From: an uncultured Dysgonomonas sp. | GTDB taxonomy: Bacteria; Bacteroidota; Bacteroidia; Bacteroidales; Dysgonomonadaceae | Length of the DNA: 64,000 nt | Reading direction: 5' to 3' | NCBI GenBank assembly: GCA_937875275.1 | Contig: CALNCC010000100.1 | Coordinates: 1-64,000, forward strand | Shown: piece after piece, positions 1-8,868 of the stretch | Position numbering within the stretch: the first letter of the stretch is position 1 | How the letters are laid out: each line of letters starts with the position of its first letter | Position numbers and translations under genes: made by a program | The notes under the pieces: generated by a model | Seen by the model: only the letters and a program-made list of their open reading frames with translations | Told to the model about the DNA's origin: nothing | The model's database searches: none

Positions 1-1
1 A

Positions 2-793
2 AACTCGGAATATCCTCCTCGCAATCACCCACCTGAGTATCTGTTTTCAAAAACCAAAGGTCGGATTTTGGACGAGTATGTCCTTCTTTATGTTGCTAAT
101 GGAAGTGGTTTCTATTCTTCTCATTTTCACGAAAAAGTAGAGGTGAAAGCTGGGAGTATGCTGTTTTTTTCTCCGGGAGCGTGGCATAGTTATGCCCCGA
201 ATGATTCTGTGGGATGGGACGAATATTGGATTGTATTTAATGGTCAGACAGTAAACAATCGCGTGGAGAACAACTTGATTAACCCCCAAAAGGAAATCTA
301 TGATGTGGGGATTAGTTTGCAGGTAGTTCAGCTTTTTAATATGGCTATTGCGATGGCAAGAGAGCAAAATGCAGGCTATCAGAAAATATTGTCAGGAATT
401 GCCGATCTTTTGCTTGGAATTGCTTGTTGTTGCGACAAAAAATCGGATACTCAACTGTCGAAAGTGACACAACAGATGAATAAAGCTAAGATTCTGATGT
501 ATGAAAATTTCCACATGGCAGTATCTCCAAAGGATGTTGCAGCAAAGCTCTGTGTGAGTTATTCTTGGTTTCGATATAATTTCAAACAAAGTACCGGTTT
601 GTCGCCACATCAGTATATTCAAGGGCTTAGAATGCATAGGAGCAAAGAGCTTCTTAAAACAACAAATCTGACATGTCGTGAAATATCTTATAAGGTTGGT
701 TATGATAGTCCGGAACATTTTGCCTCTGTTTTCAAGAAGAATGTTGGTGTTTCTCCCACAAAATATAGGGAAAGATATGAATCTAAGCGATAG
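2..793 (+). CDS. AraC family transcriptional regulator, 5' partial
   Basis: The reading frame is open to the left edge of the window, so the true start lies outside it. The N-terminal part is a cupin-like AraC ligand-binding domain (HFHEKVEVKAGSMLFFSPG, then a WDEYWIVFNG segment). The last 100 or so codons (about nt 475-790) are a double helix-turn-helix: MYENFHMAVSPKDVAAKLCV for the first, and ISYKVGYDSPEHFASVFKK followed by GVSPTKYRE for the second, the classic AraC/XylS signature. The family senses a small molecule, often a sugar, and activates nearby genes. The next gene downstream on the same strand is a secreted glycosidase with its own promoter, so regulation of that gene is a reasonable inference. 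The ligand is unknown. Confidence 0.9.
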   Translation, partial: NSEYPPRNHPPEYLFSKTKGRILDEYVLLYVANGSGFYSSHFHEKVEVKAGSMLFFSPGAWHSYAPNDSVGWDEYWIVFNGQTVNNRVENNLINPQKEIYDVGISLQVVQLFNMAIAMAREQNAGYQKILSGIADLLLGIACCCDKKSDTQLSKVTQQMNKAKILMYENFHMAVSPKDVAAKLCVSYSWFRYNFKQSTGLSPHQYIQGLRMHRSKELLKTTNLTCREISYKVGYDSPEHFASVFKKNVGVSPTKYRERYESKR

Positions 794-868
794 GGTTTGA
801 ATGCTGAGAAAAGTCATTTTCCTTAAGCTTTCGGTCAATAATCACAAGTGCATTAGAAATCGTTTCCA

Positions 869-876
869 TAACTTTG
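869..876 (+). promoter_or_regulatory. Bacteroidota -7 promoter element for the glycosidase gene
   Basis: TAACTTTG is an exact match to TAnnTTTG. No clear TTG lies 19-20 nt upstream. Transcription would begin near 882. This favours the ATG at 940 over the in-frame GTG at 898, which would leave almost no leader. Confidence 0.5.
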
Positions 877-939
877 TTTTAGAAGTAAAGTGTTTCAGTG
901 AGATATCTCTCTGTAGCCAAAAATGTAATCGTCAAAAAA

Positions 940-3471
940 ATGTTACCTATGGTTTTTCTAAAATCTGTATCACCTTTCTCTAGATTGTTCTCTACTGTGT
1001 CTTTTATTCTGTTGATGCTCTTATTGCCGTCAGAAGTCTTTGCCGATGGAGGAATTAAACACGATAAGCAGACAAAAACGGTTCAAATAACAAATTCAGA
1101 AAAGGATATAATTCTTCTTATAAATTATTCGGATGGATGTCGCATAACTCAATTGGATGTTAAGGGGCAATCTGTATTAGCTCCATCAGGAGTTTATACT
1201 GGATTCAGGACCAGAGGAGGAACCTTCTCTTCAAACAATCCTCTTGAAGAAGTGAGCGTTGTTGAGGCAGGAAACGCAATTGTTTTGAGCAAGATTGTTT
1301 ATGGCAACGGAGCTACCAAAGTGAGTGAGGCATGGCGATTTCAGCTTGTGGAAAATAAAATAAAATGGACGATAGACCGAGATTACAGTGGCTTGTCTAA
1401 AATGGAAGAAATAGCTTTCCCTCAATGGAACTTTGCAGATATGAACGTTTGGAAAGGGGGGATTATGGATAATGGTGGAATGGTTTGGTGTAAATATCTA
1501 TCAAAAATAAATGACACGTATGGTGTTCACACAGGAGGTGTTACATTCTGGAATCCAGACTCAGGAAAAGGGTTGCGCATTATGGCAAAGCCTGAGGATG
1601 GAAAATGCATTGCCACAAAATATTCTCATAGTGAAAATGGGGAGTTTATTTGTTCTCAGTTTGTTACGGACGAGGAGTTAGAGCCTCGCTACAATTTGAG
1701 CCGATTTGTGCATGAGAAAGCAGATGTTTTTGCACCATTCAATGTTCCCAAAGGGCGAGTTTCTGTTGATATTGATATAGAATACATAGATTATGCATTA
1801 GCATATTCGAGAGGTACATTGCCTGGAATAGATGCCGAAGCTGTACGTGAATTGCTGAATACCACTGGTCGATATGGTGTTGTGGATAACACTATTGTTG
1901 GGGCAAATGGTTGGATAACTAATTGGAAATGCCTACACGAGCCCTTCTTCTCGCAAATAGGGATGGCGTTGAATGATGAAAATTATGTGAGAAATATGTC
2001 TTCAACTCTTGATGCGGAAAGAGATCATGCGATAACCGAAGATGGGCGAGTATTGTCTCGGTGGCACAACGGGGATGATGATGAAATGCCGGGAACATTC
2101 AATTACAAAACAGGATATTACGAGGCACGTTGGGGATACACCGTTGATTCGCAAACGGGTTATATAATAAACACAGCAGAGCAATTCGACCTTTGCGGCG
2201 ATTTGGAATGGTTGCGCTCTCACAAAGAGAGTTGCGAGAAAGCTCTGGATTGGCTCATAAGGAGAGATTCGAACAACAATGGAGTGTTTGAAATGATGAA
2301 TGATTATACATCTCAAAAAATAGCAAGCGACTGGCTGGACATCGTTTGGGCAAGTTTTGAAAATTCATTCGTAAATGCACAGATGTATGAATCGCTGAAT
2401 CTATGGGCAAATTGTGAGATGATTCTCGGTGATAAGGTAAAGGCTGACTATTATTCTTCTGTGGCTTCTCGGTTGAAGGAAAATTTCAATAAACCGATAA
2501 GTGAAGGTGGTTTTTGGTCTCCAGAAAAGAAGCAGTATGTATATTGGAGAGATAAAGATGGCTCTGTGCATGGCGACAATTTTGTGACTCCAGTCAACTT
2601 TGCAGTCATTGCCTTTGGACTTTGCGATGACAAGGAACGAACAGCAATCATCCTTGACGAAATAGAAAAACGGACTTCTGCTGAAAATCTCTTCCATTGG
2701 CCGTTGTGCTTCGATTCTTACAGAGAGGAAGAGGTTGCGGCTCATCAATGGCCGTTTCCTGAATATGAAAACGGAGACATTTTCCCAACTTGGGGTTATT
2801 TGGGTGTGAGGTCTTATGTTGGGCATGACAAGGAGATTGCCTTGAAATATATTCGAAACATCCTTGAACAATATAAGAAAGATGGGCTTTCTTCTCAACG
2901 TTATTCTAGAGTTACGCAAGAGGGCAGGGGTAGCGACATCTTGGCTGGCATTTGCACAAGTGTAACAGCATTGTATCGGGATATTTATGGCATTCGTCCT
3001 AAATGGAATAGAATGGGACTTGAGCCCAATATGTCTAAGGTGTTGAATGGAACAGATTTTGATTATACTTTACGGGGAACGAAATATAATCTGAAACTGA
3101 GTGTCGATGATTATGTGATGAGCACGGACAATTTCTCTGTCAAAAGCAAAAAAGCGTTTGGGGCTTCATATCAAGACAAAGAGTTTGTGTTCTATCCATA
3201 CAACAAAGAAGAAACGCTTTTGAGGATTGTTACAGAATCGACAAAATCGATAAGCATGGAAATGAATAAGTGGGAAGACAAAGAATTTATATGGAAAATA
3301 ACATCTACTGACAAATATGATTTTACCTTTGAGGGATTGGATGCCACAGCGAAATATGAACTAACTGTTAATGGCAAAAGAACAGATATAGTTTATGAAG
3401 GAAACGGGAAAATCTCTTTTTCGGTCAATTGTAAGAAACCGGCATCTTTTCGGTTACATAAAAGAAGATGA
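940..3471 (+). CDS. Secreted alpha/alpha-barrel (six-hairpin) glycosidase-like protein
   Basis: Predicted protein of 843 aa. The frame could open at GTG 898, but ATG 940 follows an A-rich leader and gives a normal signal peptide: hydrophobic run FSTVSFILLMLLL, then cleavage near SEVFA/DGG. After about 290 residues of beta-rich sequence comes a helical region with repeated W, N and D motifs (SRWHNGDDDEMPG, ASDWLDIVWASFENSF, FPTWGYLGVRSYVGHDKE), and then a short beta-rich C-terminus. This is the layout of six-hairpin glycosidases (GH65/GH78/GH94-like). I cannot assign the GH family or the catalytic pair by eye. The protein should act in the periplasm or outside the cell on an oligosaccharide. 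It overlaps the downstream HAD gene by 4 nt (ATGA), so the two are co-transcribed, and the AraC gene upstream is a likely regulator. Confidence 0.75.
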   Translation: MLPMVFLKSVSPFSRLFSTVSFILLMLLLPSEVFADGGIKHDKQTKTVQITNSEKDIILLINYSDGCRITQLDVKGQSVLAPSGVYTGFRTRGGTFSSNNPLEEVSVVEAGNAIVLSKIVYGNGATKVSEAWRFQLVENKIKWTIDRDYSGLSKMEEIAFPQWNFADMNVWKGGIMDNGGMVWCKYLSKINDTYGVHTGGVTFWNPDSGKGLRIMAKPEDGKCIATKYSHSENGEFICSQFVTDEELEPRYNLSRFVHEKADVFAPFNVPKGRVSVDIDIEYIDYALAYSRGTLPGIDAEAVRELLNTTGRYGVVDNTIVGANGWITNWKCLHEPFFSQIGMALNDENYVRNMSSTLDAERDHAITEDGRVLSRWHNGDDDEMPGTFNYKTGYYEARWGYTVDSQTGYIINTAEQFDLCGDLEWLRSHKESCEKALDWLIRRDSNNNGVFEMMNDYTSQKIASDWLDIVWASFENSFVNAQMYESLNLWANCEMILGDKVKADYYSSVASRLKENFNKPISEGGFWSPEKKQYVYWRDKDGSVHGDNFVTPVNFAVIAFGLCDDKERTAIILDEIEKRTSAENLFHWPLCFDSYREEEVAAHQWPFPEYENGDIFPTWGYLGVRSYVGHDKEIALKYIRNILEQYKKDGLSSQRYSRVTQEGRGSDILAGICTSVTALYRDIYGIRPKWNRMGLEPNMSKVLNGTDFDYTLRGTKYNLKLSVDDYVMSTDNFSVKSKKAFGASYQDKEFVFYPYNKEETLLRIVTESTKSISMEMNKWEDKEFIWKITSTDKYDFTFEGLDATAKYELTVNGKRTDIVYEGNGKISFSVNCKKPASFRLHKRR

Positions 3472-4163
3472 AATACAACACCATACTATTCGATTTTGAC
3501 GATACGCTTATAGATACGCTCTACAATACCGCAGAAACGCTAAGAGAAATATATGAAGGCTATGGTCTGGGGCGACATTATCCGTCGTTCGACTATTTTC
3601 ACCTGCAAGTTTTCAAACCCGCCAATCTTGGTTTGTGGAAACAGTATGAACATGGCGAGATAGAAAAAAACACCCTGATGAACAAACGGTTTCATCGTGT
3701 GTTTGTCGATATAAATGAGATTGATGATGCGCAAACGATCAAGATAAACGACGACTATATAGAGCGAATTATGTACAAGAAAAAAGTTATTCCCGGAGCA
3801 ATAGAACTGCTCGAATATCTGAAACCGAAATACAAATTAGTGTTGTTGTCAAACGGATTTACCGAAATGCAATATACCAAAATCGAAAATAATGGGATGA
3901 GCGATTACTTCGATGCGGTCATTCTCTCCGATCAGGTGGGTGTCAACAAACCTCATCCCGACATTTTTCGCTTTGCGCTGAACGAAGTTCATGCAACACC
4001 CGACAGAGCAATTATGGTTGGAGACAATTATGATACAGACATCACGGGGGCATACAATGTCGATATGGATCAAATATGGTATAATCCTTCGCAAGCAGGA
4101 GCTAAGAGTTTCACTCCAACTAATACAGTAAACACCCTTCTTGAAATAAAGGAGATATTATAA
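3468..4163 (+). CDS. yjjG: YjjG-like HAD pyrimidine 5'-nucleotidase
   Basis: Predicted protein of 231 aa, a full-length HAD-superfamily phosphatase of the YjjG type. Motif I is FDFDDTLIDT with nucleophile D9 and acid/base D11. Motif II is LLSNG (S128), motif III the lysine in VNKPHPDIF (K161), and motif IV GDNYDTDITGA (D186, D191). The alpha-helical cap lies between residues 15 and 105. YjjG enzymes dephosphorylate noncanonical pyrimidine nucleotides in the cytoplasm as house-cleaning. The start codon overlaps the stop of the glycosidase (ATGA), suggesting translational coupling, although no functional link is obvious. Its 3' end overlaps the convergent MATE gene by 6 bp. The exact substrate is inferred from the family. 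Confidence 0.85.
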   Translation: MKYNTILFDFDDTLIDTLYNTAETLREIYEGYGLGRHYPSFDYFHLQVFKPANLGLWKQYEHGEIEKNTLMNKRFHRVFVDINEIDDAQTIKINDDYIERIMYKKKVIPGAIELLEYLKPKYKLVLLSNGFTEMQYTKIENNGMSDYFDAVILSDQVGVNKPHPDIFRFALNEVHATPDRAIMVGDNYDTDITGAYNVDMDQIWYNPSQAGAKSFTPTNTVNTLLEIKEIL

Positions 4164-5450
4164 TTTCTTATAGACTGACGGATAGAGAAAGAATTGTATG
4201 ATTCCTCGCATGGCAAGGTAGGATAGAAACATAATCCAAAGGAAATTGTTTGTAAGGTGGATGCTGAATGCATAGTACATGCCGAAGAATGTACCTGCCG
4301 CGACCAACATCGAATTTCGCATTTGCTTCGATGCCGTAGCTCCGATAAAAATTCCGTCCCACAAGAACGCAGAAACACCACAGATGGGAATAAGAACGAT
4401 CCATACCTGATAGTCTTTCGCCATCGTCTTGATCGTTTCCTTGTCGGTAAGCACAGCGAGTATCTGATCGAAGAAAGCCCCGTAGGCGATAGAGAAAAGG
4501 ACAACAATGACAGCCCCCCATTTGAACAACTGTCTGGCTAACAGCCCCAGCACCTCCTTCTTTTTTGCACCTACAAACTTGCCTGTTAGGGCTTCGGCCG
4601 CATAGGCAAATCCATCCATGAAATAAGAGAAAAGAATGAACAACTGCATCAACAGTGCATTGACGGCAAGAATATCGTCTCCCTGTTTGGTGGATACCGA
4701 CACGAAGAACGTAGTTACGGCGACCAAAGCCAGAGTGCGGATAAATATGTCGGTGTTTACCTTGAAAAAGGCTTTATATCCTGCTATTTGTTTCAGAACA
4801 TTGAGGTCGATAAACGCTCGCAACGCCTTATATTTCACGAGACAGGTGCTTGCTGCGGCTATCAATCCCGAATATTGAGCACAAACGGAAGCCAAAGCAA
4901 TACCTTCTATTTTCATGCCGAGAACGTAGACAAAAAAGAGGCTGAGGGCGATGTTTATAACATTGATTCCGATGGCGATAAACATAGGTGTCTTTGCATC
5001 CTGCATACCCACAAACCAACCATTGAAGGCATACATCCCCAAAATGGCAGGTGCAGCCCATATATAGATGCGGAAATAAAGCTGAGCATATTCTTTAACC
5101 TCTTCGCCGGCATCGAGAATAAAAAAGCCAAATCGGAGAATGAAGTATTGTAGCGCAAGAATTACAATAGCACTTACGGCAGCTACCGCCAAGGATCGCA
5201 ATAGTATATTTGCTTGTTCTTGTTTATTTTCTGCCCCGTATGCCTGTGCCGTAAATCCGCTTGTGCCCATCCGCAAGAAGGCAAAATTCCAGTATATGAA
5301 GTTGAAAACTGTGGTAGCGATAGCTATCCCTCCGATATAATTCTCCGAGTCGAGATGCCCCACAATAGCCATATCCACCAACCCGAGCAGGGGTACGGTA
5401 ATATTCGATATTATGTTGGGGATCGCAAGGCGAAGGATATCTCTGTTCAT
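4158..5450 (-). CDS. MATE family efflux transporter (DinF-like)
   Basis: Predicted protein of 430 aa starting MNRDILRLAIPNIISNITVP. A TTG codon 18 nt further upstream would add six residues, but ATG 5450 matches the usual N-terminus of the family. There are about twelve hydrophobic segments. The first half has the typical LLGLVDMAIVGHL motif (Asp in TM1), and the second-half repeat contains YFMDGFAYAAEALTGKFVGA. MATE proteins of the DinF branch export cationic drugs or metabolites in exchange for Na+ or H+. The gene lies 24 nt behind the DbpA-like helicase gene on the same strand, so the two are probably one transcription unit. Substrate unknown. Confidence 0.9.
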   Translation of the reverse strand: MNRDILRLAIPNIISNITVPLLGLVDMAIVGHLDSENYIGGIAIATTVFNFIYWNFAFLRMGTSGFTAQAYGAENKQEQANILLRSLAVAAVSAIVILALQYFILRFGFFILDAGEEVKEYAQLYFRIYIWAAPAILGMYAFNGWFVGMQDAKTPMFIAIGINVINIALSLFFVYVLGMKIEGIALASVCAQYSGLIAAASTCLVKYKALRAFIDLNVLKQIAGYKAFFKVNTDIFIRTLALVAVTTFFVSVSTKQGDDILAVNALLMQLFILFSYFMDGFAYAAEALTGKFVGAKKKEVLGLLARQLFKWGAVIVVLFSIAYGAFFDQILAVLTDKETIKTMAKDYQVWIVLIPICGVSAFLWDGIFIGATASKQMRNSMLVAAGTFFGMYYAFSIHLTNNFLWIMFLSYLAMRGIIQFFLYPSVYKKL

Positions 5451-5474
5451 GCCCAAGTCCTTTTGCAAATCTTG

Positions 5475-6815
5475 TCAATCAATTTTTTTGATAACATTCC
5501 TTGCCACCTCTATCTTATATTTCTTCCCTTTCATTTTCTCGTCTTTGATATTCGCCAAAAGGGTTTTTACGGCAGAAGTACGAACCGCAACGAAAGAAAT
5601 GAAATCTTTAACTTCAATTAATCCCAGATCGGATTTGTCTAACTTCCCTTTCTGTAAAAAGAAGCCGACAATATCCCCTTTGTTTAGCTTATTCTTTTTG
5701 CCTCCGCTTACATATATTGTCTTATATTCGGGACTATTGGGTAAGGGTTTGCCCGCTGCAACTTTCAAAACGCTTAAGTTGTCAGAAATATAATCAGGAG
5801 CTTTGTCGCCTTCGAATTGTATGATATATGCAGTTCCCGAAGCATGCATGCGAGCAGTACGCCCATTGCGATGAATAAACTCGCTCTCTTTGGATGGAAG
5901 ATGATAATGTACCACATGATTCATTTCGGGGATATCCAATCCTCTTGCCGCCAAGTCGGTGGTAACTAAATAGTTTAAACTTCTGTTTCGGAATTGAACC
6001 AAAACTCTTTCGCGATCATCCTGATCCATACCGCCGTGATAATATCCGGTTTGTATCCCTTTTTCGTTCAGCAAATCGCTGATGCGCTCAGTAACTTCTC
6101 GGTGGTTGCAGAAAATAAGTGCCGGCTCAGAATTGAAAGAGCAGATAAGACGGAACAGCGATTCTATTTTATCCTTCTCGGGAGACAAAACGAGCTTAAT
6201 GGAAAGTGTTTCATTCTTCTCCTCTTCTATATAGTTGAGAGTAACAGGCAAGTCAATATTTACAAAATCGGGGATCTCCACATCTGAGGTAGCCGACAGT
6301 AGAACCCTTTTTTGTAGGTTGGGCAATTGTTCGACAATCGTGTTCATCTCGGCATGGAATCCCAATTGCAAGGATTTGTCAAACTCATCCAGAACTAAGG
6401 TTTTAATGCAATCCGTGTCAAAAGACTTTCTCTCCAAATGGTCGGTCAGTCTGCCGGGTGTTCCAACAAGTAAAGCGGGCGGATTACTCAAGTTGTTTAG
6501 TTCTGTGTCGATAGAGTGCCCACCATAACACACATTTACTTTGAATTGCGTCCCCATCTTTTTCCATACCTGTTCTATCTGAATAGCCAATTCTCTCGAT
6601 GGCACAACAATCAAGCATTGCACTTTCGTCGTATTCTCGTCCAACAATTGAAGGATGGGCAATAGAAACGCGAGCGTTTTGCCCGACCCTGTGGGAGACA
6701 GCAACAGTATATTTTGTTCGTTGATTATCGTATTCTGAGCTGCGATCTGCATCTCATTCAGGTTGTCTATCCCTAAGTTGGATAATATGCTCTCTGTTTG
6801 ATCTTTTATTTTCAT
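5475..6815 (-). CDS. dbpA: DEAD-box RNA helicase, DbpA-like
   Basis: Predicted protein of 446 aa. The open frame runs further upstream, but homology begins at MKIKDQTESILSNLGI, giving ATG 6815. Motifs seen are SPTGSGKT (motif I, 40-47), PSREL (72-76), TPGR (119-122), DEFD (motif II, 143-146, in place of DEAD), SAT (174-176), YLVTTDLAARGLDIP and HRNGRTARM (motif VI). The last 75 or so residues look like the DbpA C-terminal RNA-binding domain, which targets 23S rRNA hairpin 92, so a role in ribosome assembly is likely. A TACCTTTG element sits only 5 nt before the ATG, so the transcript may be leaderless. The MATE gene follows after 24 nt. Confidence 0.88.
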   Translation of the reverse strand: MKIKDQTESILSNLGIDNLNEMQIAAQNTIINEQNILLLSPTGSGKTLAFLLPILQLLDENTTKVQCLIVVPSRELAIQIEQVWKKMGTQFKVNVCYGGHSIDTELNNLSNPPALLVGTPGRLTDHLERKSFDTDCIKTLVLDEFDKSLQLGFHAEMNTIVEQLPNLQKRVLLSATSDVEIPDFVNIDLPVTLNYIEEEKNETLSIKLVLSPEKDKIESLFRLICSFNSEPALIFCNHREVTERISDLLNEKGIQTGYYHGGMDQDDRERVLVQFRNRSLNYLVTTDLAARGLDIPEMNHVVHYHLPSKESEFIHRNGRTARMHASGTAYIIQFEGDKAPDYISDNLSVLKVAAGKPLPNSPEYKTIYVSGGKKNKLNKGDIVGFFLQKGKLDKSDLGLIEVKDFISFVAVRTSAVKTLLANIKDEKMKGKKYKIEVARNVIKKID

Positions 6816-6820
6816 AACCA

Positions 6821-6828
6821 CAAAGGTA
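6821..6828 (-). promoter_or_regulatory. -7 promoter element abutting the dbpA start codon
   Basis: On the minus strand TACCTTTG ends 5 nt before the ATG at 6815. If it is used, transcription starts at or next to the start codon. There is no TTG at -33 spacing, so an alternative promoter further up cannot be excluded. Confidence 0.4.
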
Positions 6829-6969
6829 GGTATTATCTCACAGTCCTTTACTCGGTCTTTTCTTTTTCGTATTACTTTTCTACTCTTTTTTGAGGAAAGA
6901 AGGTGATGCATGTAACTAAATCTTGTTATATTCGTTCTATAATATACATCTATCAGAAAGGAAGCATAG

Positions 6970-8868
6970 TTGGGCAGACGCAATGTAAAATATATAACCC
7001 AAAGTATTGTTGTAGCAATTCTGCTGTTTACACCATGCATCATGCATGCGGAGGGCAAATTGTTGCGAGACACAGTCATTTCTTCTTCGAGACAAATTAT
7101 TCAAGAGCGAGATACAATAGCTCCTACTGCTATGCCTGAGGGATACAAAGCTCTGAAAGAGCAATCGTCGAAGCGGAGATGGACCAAAAGGCTCTACGCT
7201 TTCATCGTGCGCGATATTAAAGAACCCAAGGAGCCGGAGGCTGAAAAAGGCGACATATACGATTGCTCGGAGTATGAGGGGAAGATCATCAGAAAAATAA
7301 ATATCCGGGTCTTATCTCCCTTCGGGACGAATGTAGAAGCACCCGATTACGAAGAAAAAGAATTCAAATTTTTAAACAACGTTCACTCCAAGACACGGGC
7401 ATCTACCATTCGCAACATTATTCAGTTCAAAAAAGGATCGCCTTTAAATCCGGTGTTGATTACCACATCCGAGGCAGAGCTTCGTAACACTACCTATATC
7501 AGCGATGCCCGCATCAGAGTAGATGGGTTGTCTCACACATCCGACTCGGTGGATGTGGATATTGTGGTTAGAGACAAATGGACGATTGGTGGCGAACTGC
7601 ACACGATAACAACATCGAAGGCCGACTTCGAGATATTCGACAAAAATATACTTGGTACAGGTAGCCGCATAGGACTCGACTTCTTGTATTCTACCGAATA
7701 TTCGCGTAAGGTGGGGGCAGGCATAAACTATCTGTATCGCAATATTGCCCGTACCGACATCAATCTCGAGGGCAGTTATATGGATCGTATCAGCGAACAA
7801 GAATCTTCGGTGTCGTTGTACCGTACTCCGCGTCCGACAGTAAAGTATTACGGAGAGCTAACTTTCTCGAAGAAAGTGCAAAGCCCCGACCGCATAGACT
7901 GGGACTCAATCTCTCCTGAACGCAACGAGCAGTATTCCGCCACCATCGGACGGGCATTTACCCTCTCGGAAGAAAAAACCATCAGACGTTTGGCATTGAG
8001 TGTGAGGTATCGCCGAAAAGAACCGGAATATCGGAGTGGAATATATAAGGACCACCTCAAAGATGTATTGTTGCCTTACGAATACATCCCCAGCCAGATC
8101 TGGTTGGCTAAATTAAGCTTGTTCGAGAACTCATATCAGAGGGAGCAGATGGTTTACAATTTTGGTAATACAGAGGATATTCCTCAGGGCTACAACCTGT
8201 CGATGTCTTTCGGGTATAGCGATTTCAGACATATCAAAGATGGCTTTTACGGATCGCTGGAGGCTGCTTACGGGAGCAGCAAATTACTGAGGGGGCATGT
8301 GTATGTCAAATCCAGCATATCTTCTTTCTTCGACAAGAGTGAGTCTTATGGGGGAATTTACAAAATCGATGCCCGCTATTTCTCACCTTTGCGTAGGTTT
8401 TTTAATTGGCGATTCAGACAGTTCTTTACGATCAGTTATTCAAAGCTTTTACATCCCGATCGGTATTTGGGAGACCGCATATATATGGGTGAGCATACAA
8501 CACTGAAAATGAGGGAATGGCGCGATGGCACAAGTGGGTTCGAGCAATTACTGTTCCGATCCGAGACCGACCTTTTCTCTAATTACGAGGTCGCAGGATT
8601 TCGCTGTTTGCTCTATGGGTTCTTTGATACCGGGCTGATTACCGAGAATAGGGATCTGTTTAAATCTGAAAACTTCAATTATGGCTATGGAGTAGGCGTG
8701 CGATTGCGTAACAATTTTATAGTATTCAATACCATTGATCTTAAGATAGGTGTATATCCTAAACTGGAGCAAAGCGGATTCAGAAGTTTCTTCAAGGTGC
8801 ATTCTTCCACACCGGATGTTCCTCCTAACTTTATACCTTCGATTCCGAAAGAAGAATTATTGGAATGA
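6970..8868 (+). CDS. BamA/TamA-like outer-membrane protein with POTRA domain
   Basis: Predicted protein of 632 aa. The only in-frame start that keeps the signal peptide is TTG 6970, since a stop codon precedes it; the hydrophobic run SIVVAILLFTPCIMHA ends in a signal-peptidase site. After a charged linker, residues about 95-200 look like POTRA units (KIIRKINIRVLSPFG, a KKGSPLN turn, AELRNTTYISDARIRVDG, then DIVVRDKWTIGG). The remainder is beta-strand rich with alternating aromatic residues, as in an Omp85-type barrel. Proteins of this kind insert or translocate proteins at the outer membrane, but it is shorter than true BamA and its specific role is unknown. pabB overlaps its stop by 4 nt. 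Confidence 0.75.
   Translation: MGRRNVKYITQSIVVAILLFTPCIMHAEGKLLRDTVISSSRQIIQERDTIAPTAMPEGYKALKEQSSKRRWTKRLYAFIVRDIKEPKEPEAEKGDIYDCSEYEGKIIRKINIRVLSPFGTNVEAPDYEEKEFKFLNNVHSKTRASTIRNIIQFKKGSPLNPVLITTSEAELRNTTYISDARIRVDGLSHTSDSVDVDIVVRDKWTIGGELHTITTSKADFEIFDKNILGTGSRIGLDFLYSTEYSRKVGAGINYLYRNIARTDINLEGSYMDRISEQESSVSLYRTPRPTVKYYGELTFSKKVQSPDRIDWDSISPERNEQYSATIGRAFTLSEEKTIRRLALSVRYRRKEPEYRSGIYKDHLKDVLLPYEYIPSQIWLAKLSLFENSYQREQMVYNFGNTEDIPQGYNLSMSFGYSDFRHIKDGFYGSLEAAYGSSKLLRGHVYVKSSISSFFDKSESYGGIYKIDARYFSPLRRFFNWRFRQFFTISYSKLLHPDRYLGDRIYMGEHTTLKMREWRDGTSGFEQLLFRSETDLFSNYEVAGFRCLLYGFFDTGLITENRDLFKSENFNYGYGVGVRLRNNFIVFNTIDLKIGVYPKLEQSGFRSFFKVHSSTPDVPPNFIPSIPKEELLE

Noticed and set aside
898..939. GTG 898 as start of the secreted glycosidase
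   Set aside because: It lies about 16 nt after the predicted transcript start and would put a polar stretch in front of the signal peptide; ATG 940 fits better.
801..983. Short plus-strand open frame between the AraC and glycosidase genes
   Set aside because: It overlaps the promoter and the start of the glycosidase gene in another frame and has no RBS or homology signs.
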